Part shown: positions 5,872 through 6,560 of the stretch, one piece after another | How the letters are laid out: each line of letters begins with the position of its first letter | Numbering within the stretch: the stretch's first letter is position 1 | Origin: Rhodobacter sp. | GTDB taxonomy: Bacteria > Pseudomonadota > Alphaproteobacteria > Rhodobacterales > Rhodobacteraceae | Assembly (NCBI GenBank): GCA_013824045.1 | Contig: PNND01000343.1 | Coordinates: 1 to 6,560, forward strand | Direction: 5' to 3' | DNA: 6,560 nt | Position numbers and translations under genes: made by a program | Notes under the pieces: model-generated | What the model saw: the letters and a program-made list of their open reading frames with translations, nothing else | The model's database searches: none | Told to the model about the DNA's origin: nothing

Positions 5872-6560
5872 TCGGAGAGGCCGAGGGTGCGGGCGCGGCG
5901 GATGACGGCGAGGATTGAAAAGAGCGCGAGGATGGCGGAGGCCAGCATGAGGAGGACCAGCGGCATCTCTGTTGCGCCTTCGGTGAGCAATGCGCCGGCC
6001 AAGGCGGCCAGCGCCGCGCCGCCGCCGATCTGGATCGCGCCGCCAAGGCCCGAGGCGGTGCCGGCGAGTTCGGGCTTGATCGACAGCATCCCGGCATTGG
6101 CATTGGGCAGGGTCATGCCGTTGCCGAGGCCAAGGGCGAGGGTGAAGCCGAAAAAGACATAGGGCGAATGCACGCCCGCCAGTGTGACGAGGGTCAGCAT
6201 CGCGAGCCCCGAGATGGAGGCGAGGGTGCCCCACAGGATCATCCGGTTCATGCCGAGGCGCACGGAAAAGCGCCCGGCGATGAAATTGCCGACCAGATAG
6301 CCCACGGCGGTGATGGCGAAGAGCAGGCCCACTTCTGAGGAGGACAGGCCAAAGACCACGTTGCCGACATAGGGCGCGCCACCGAGATAGGCGAAGAAGG
6401 AGCCGGAGGTGAAGGAGGCGCAGCCGACATAGCCCCAGAAGCGACGGGATTTTAGCAGACCGGGATAGGTGCGGACCTGATCCATCAGGGAGACCTTGCG
6501 GAGGGTGGCAGTCTCGCCCAGATCGGCCCAGACGAGGGCCAGCGTGGCAAGCCCGAGGAT
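5868..6560 (-). CDS. MFS multidrug efflux transporter, Bcr/CflA-like, C-terminal half (5' end outside window)
   Basis: Inner-membrane proton-driven exporter of the major facilitator superfamily, probably of the drug-resistance Bcr/CflA type. The reading frame is open to the window edge. The first in-frame ATG (6485) is internal, since 25 further codons upstream (ILGLATLALVW...) continue the protein, so 230 residues are visible of an expected 390-410. They cover the end of TM6 and TM7-TM12. TM7 contains GSFFAYLGGAPYVGN, the TM8-TM9 loop has a motif-A-like GRFSVRLGMNRM, and TM10 ends in GNGMTLPNANAGMLS, very like the LPNANA signature of Bcr/CflA proteins. TM11 is glycine/alanine rich (GLGGAIQIGGGAALAALAGALL). 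It ends 62 nt before the ScfR gene on the same strand and may be partly co-transcribed with it. The substrate is unknown. Confidence 0.85.
   Translation of the reverse strand: MLGLATLALVWADLGETATLRKVSLMDQVRTYPGLLKSRRFWGYVGCASFTSGSFFAYLGGAPYVGNVVFGLSSSEVGLLFAITAVGYLVGNFIAGRFSVRLGMNRMILWGTLASISGLAMLTLVTLAGVHSPYVFFGFTLALGLGNGMTLPNANAGMLSIKPELAGTASGLGGAIQIGGGAALAALAGALLTEGATEMPLVLLMLASAILALFSILAVIRRARTLGLSD

Noticed and set aside
5440..6162. Plus-strand open frame of 240 codons opposite the ScfR and MFS genes
   Set aside because: It crosses the operator gap and both confident minus-strand genes, and its translation shows no domain.

Overview
The window is high-GC chromosomal DNA. Its protein sequences and gene style point to an alphaproteobacterium of the Rhodobacteraceae (Rhodobacter/Roseobacter type). 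The evidence is a BetB/BetA pair, a DUF465 small protein, a ScfR/PccR-type regulator with TTTGCAAA boxes, and a CtrA-type TTAA-N7-TTAA box. No RNA genes, insertion sequences, CRISPR arrays or phage genes were seen. This identification comes from recalled family patterns, not from a database search.

Left part (1-3317, + strand): a tightly packed unit. It holds the 3' end of betaine aldehyde dehydrogenase (betB, start outside the window), then a fold-type II PLP serine/threonine dehydratase-like gene overlapping it by 14 nt, then choline dehydrogenase (betA) 19 nt further on. BetA and BetB oxidise choline to glycine betaine in two steps. The dehydratase between them is not part of that route. 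It could belong to downstream use of betaine as a carbon source (betaine to glycine to serine to pyruvate), which is inference only.

Middle part (3318-4389, + strand): an AT-rich 96-nt gap carries a CtrA-like box and a TTAACCAT half-site. It is followed by a secreted staphylococcal-nuclease-fold protein with a small extra C-terminal domain. After a 73-nt gap containing a short inverted repeat comes a 78-aa DUF465 protein.

Right part (4399-6560, - strand): a long XRE-type regulator of the short-chain fatty acyl-CoA regulator (ScfR/PccR) family is convergent with the DUF465 gene (9-nt gap). Upstream of it on the same strand is the C-terminal half of a Bcr/CflA-like MFS drug exporter, cut by the window edge. 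The 62-nt gap between these two genes holds the clearest regulatory signal in the window: two TTTGCAAA boxes in a perfect 12-bp-arm palindrome, wrapped around a plausible -10 element just ahead of the regulator's start codon. This suggests that the regulator represses itself. There is no gene-free stretch longer than 300 bases.
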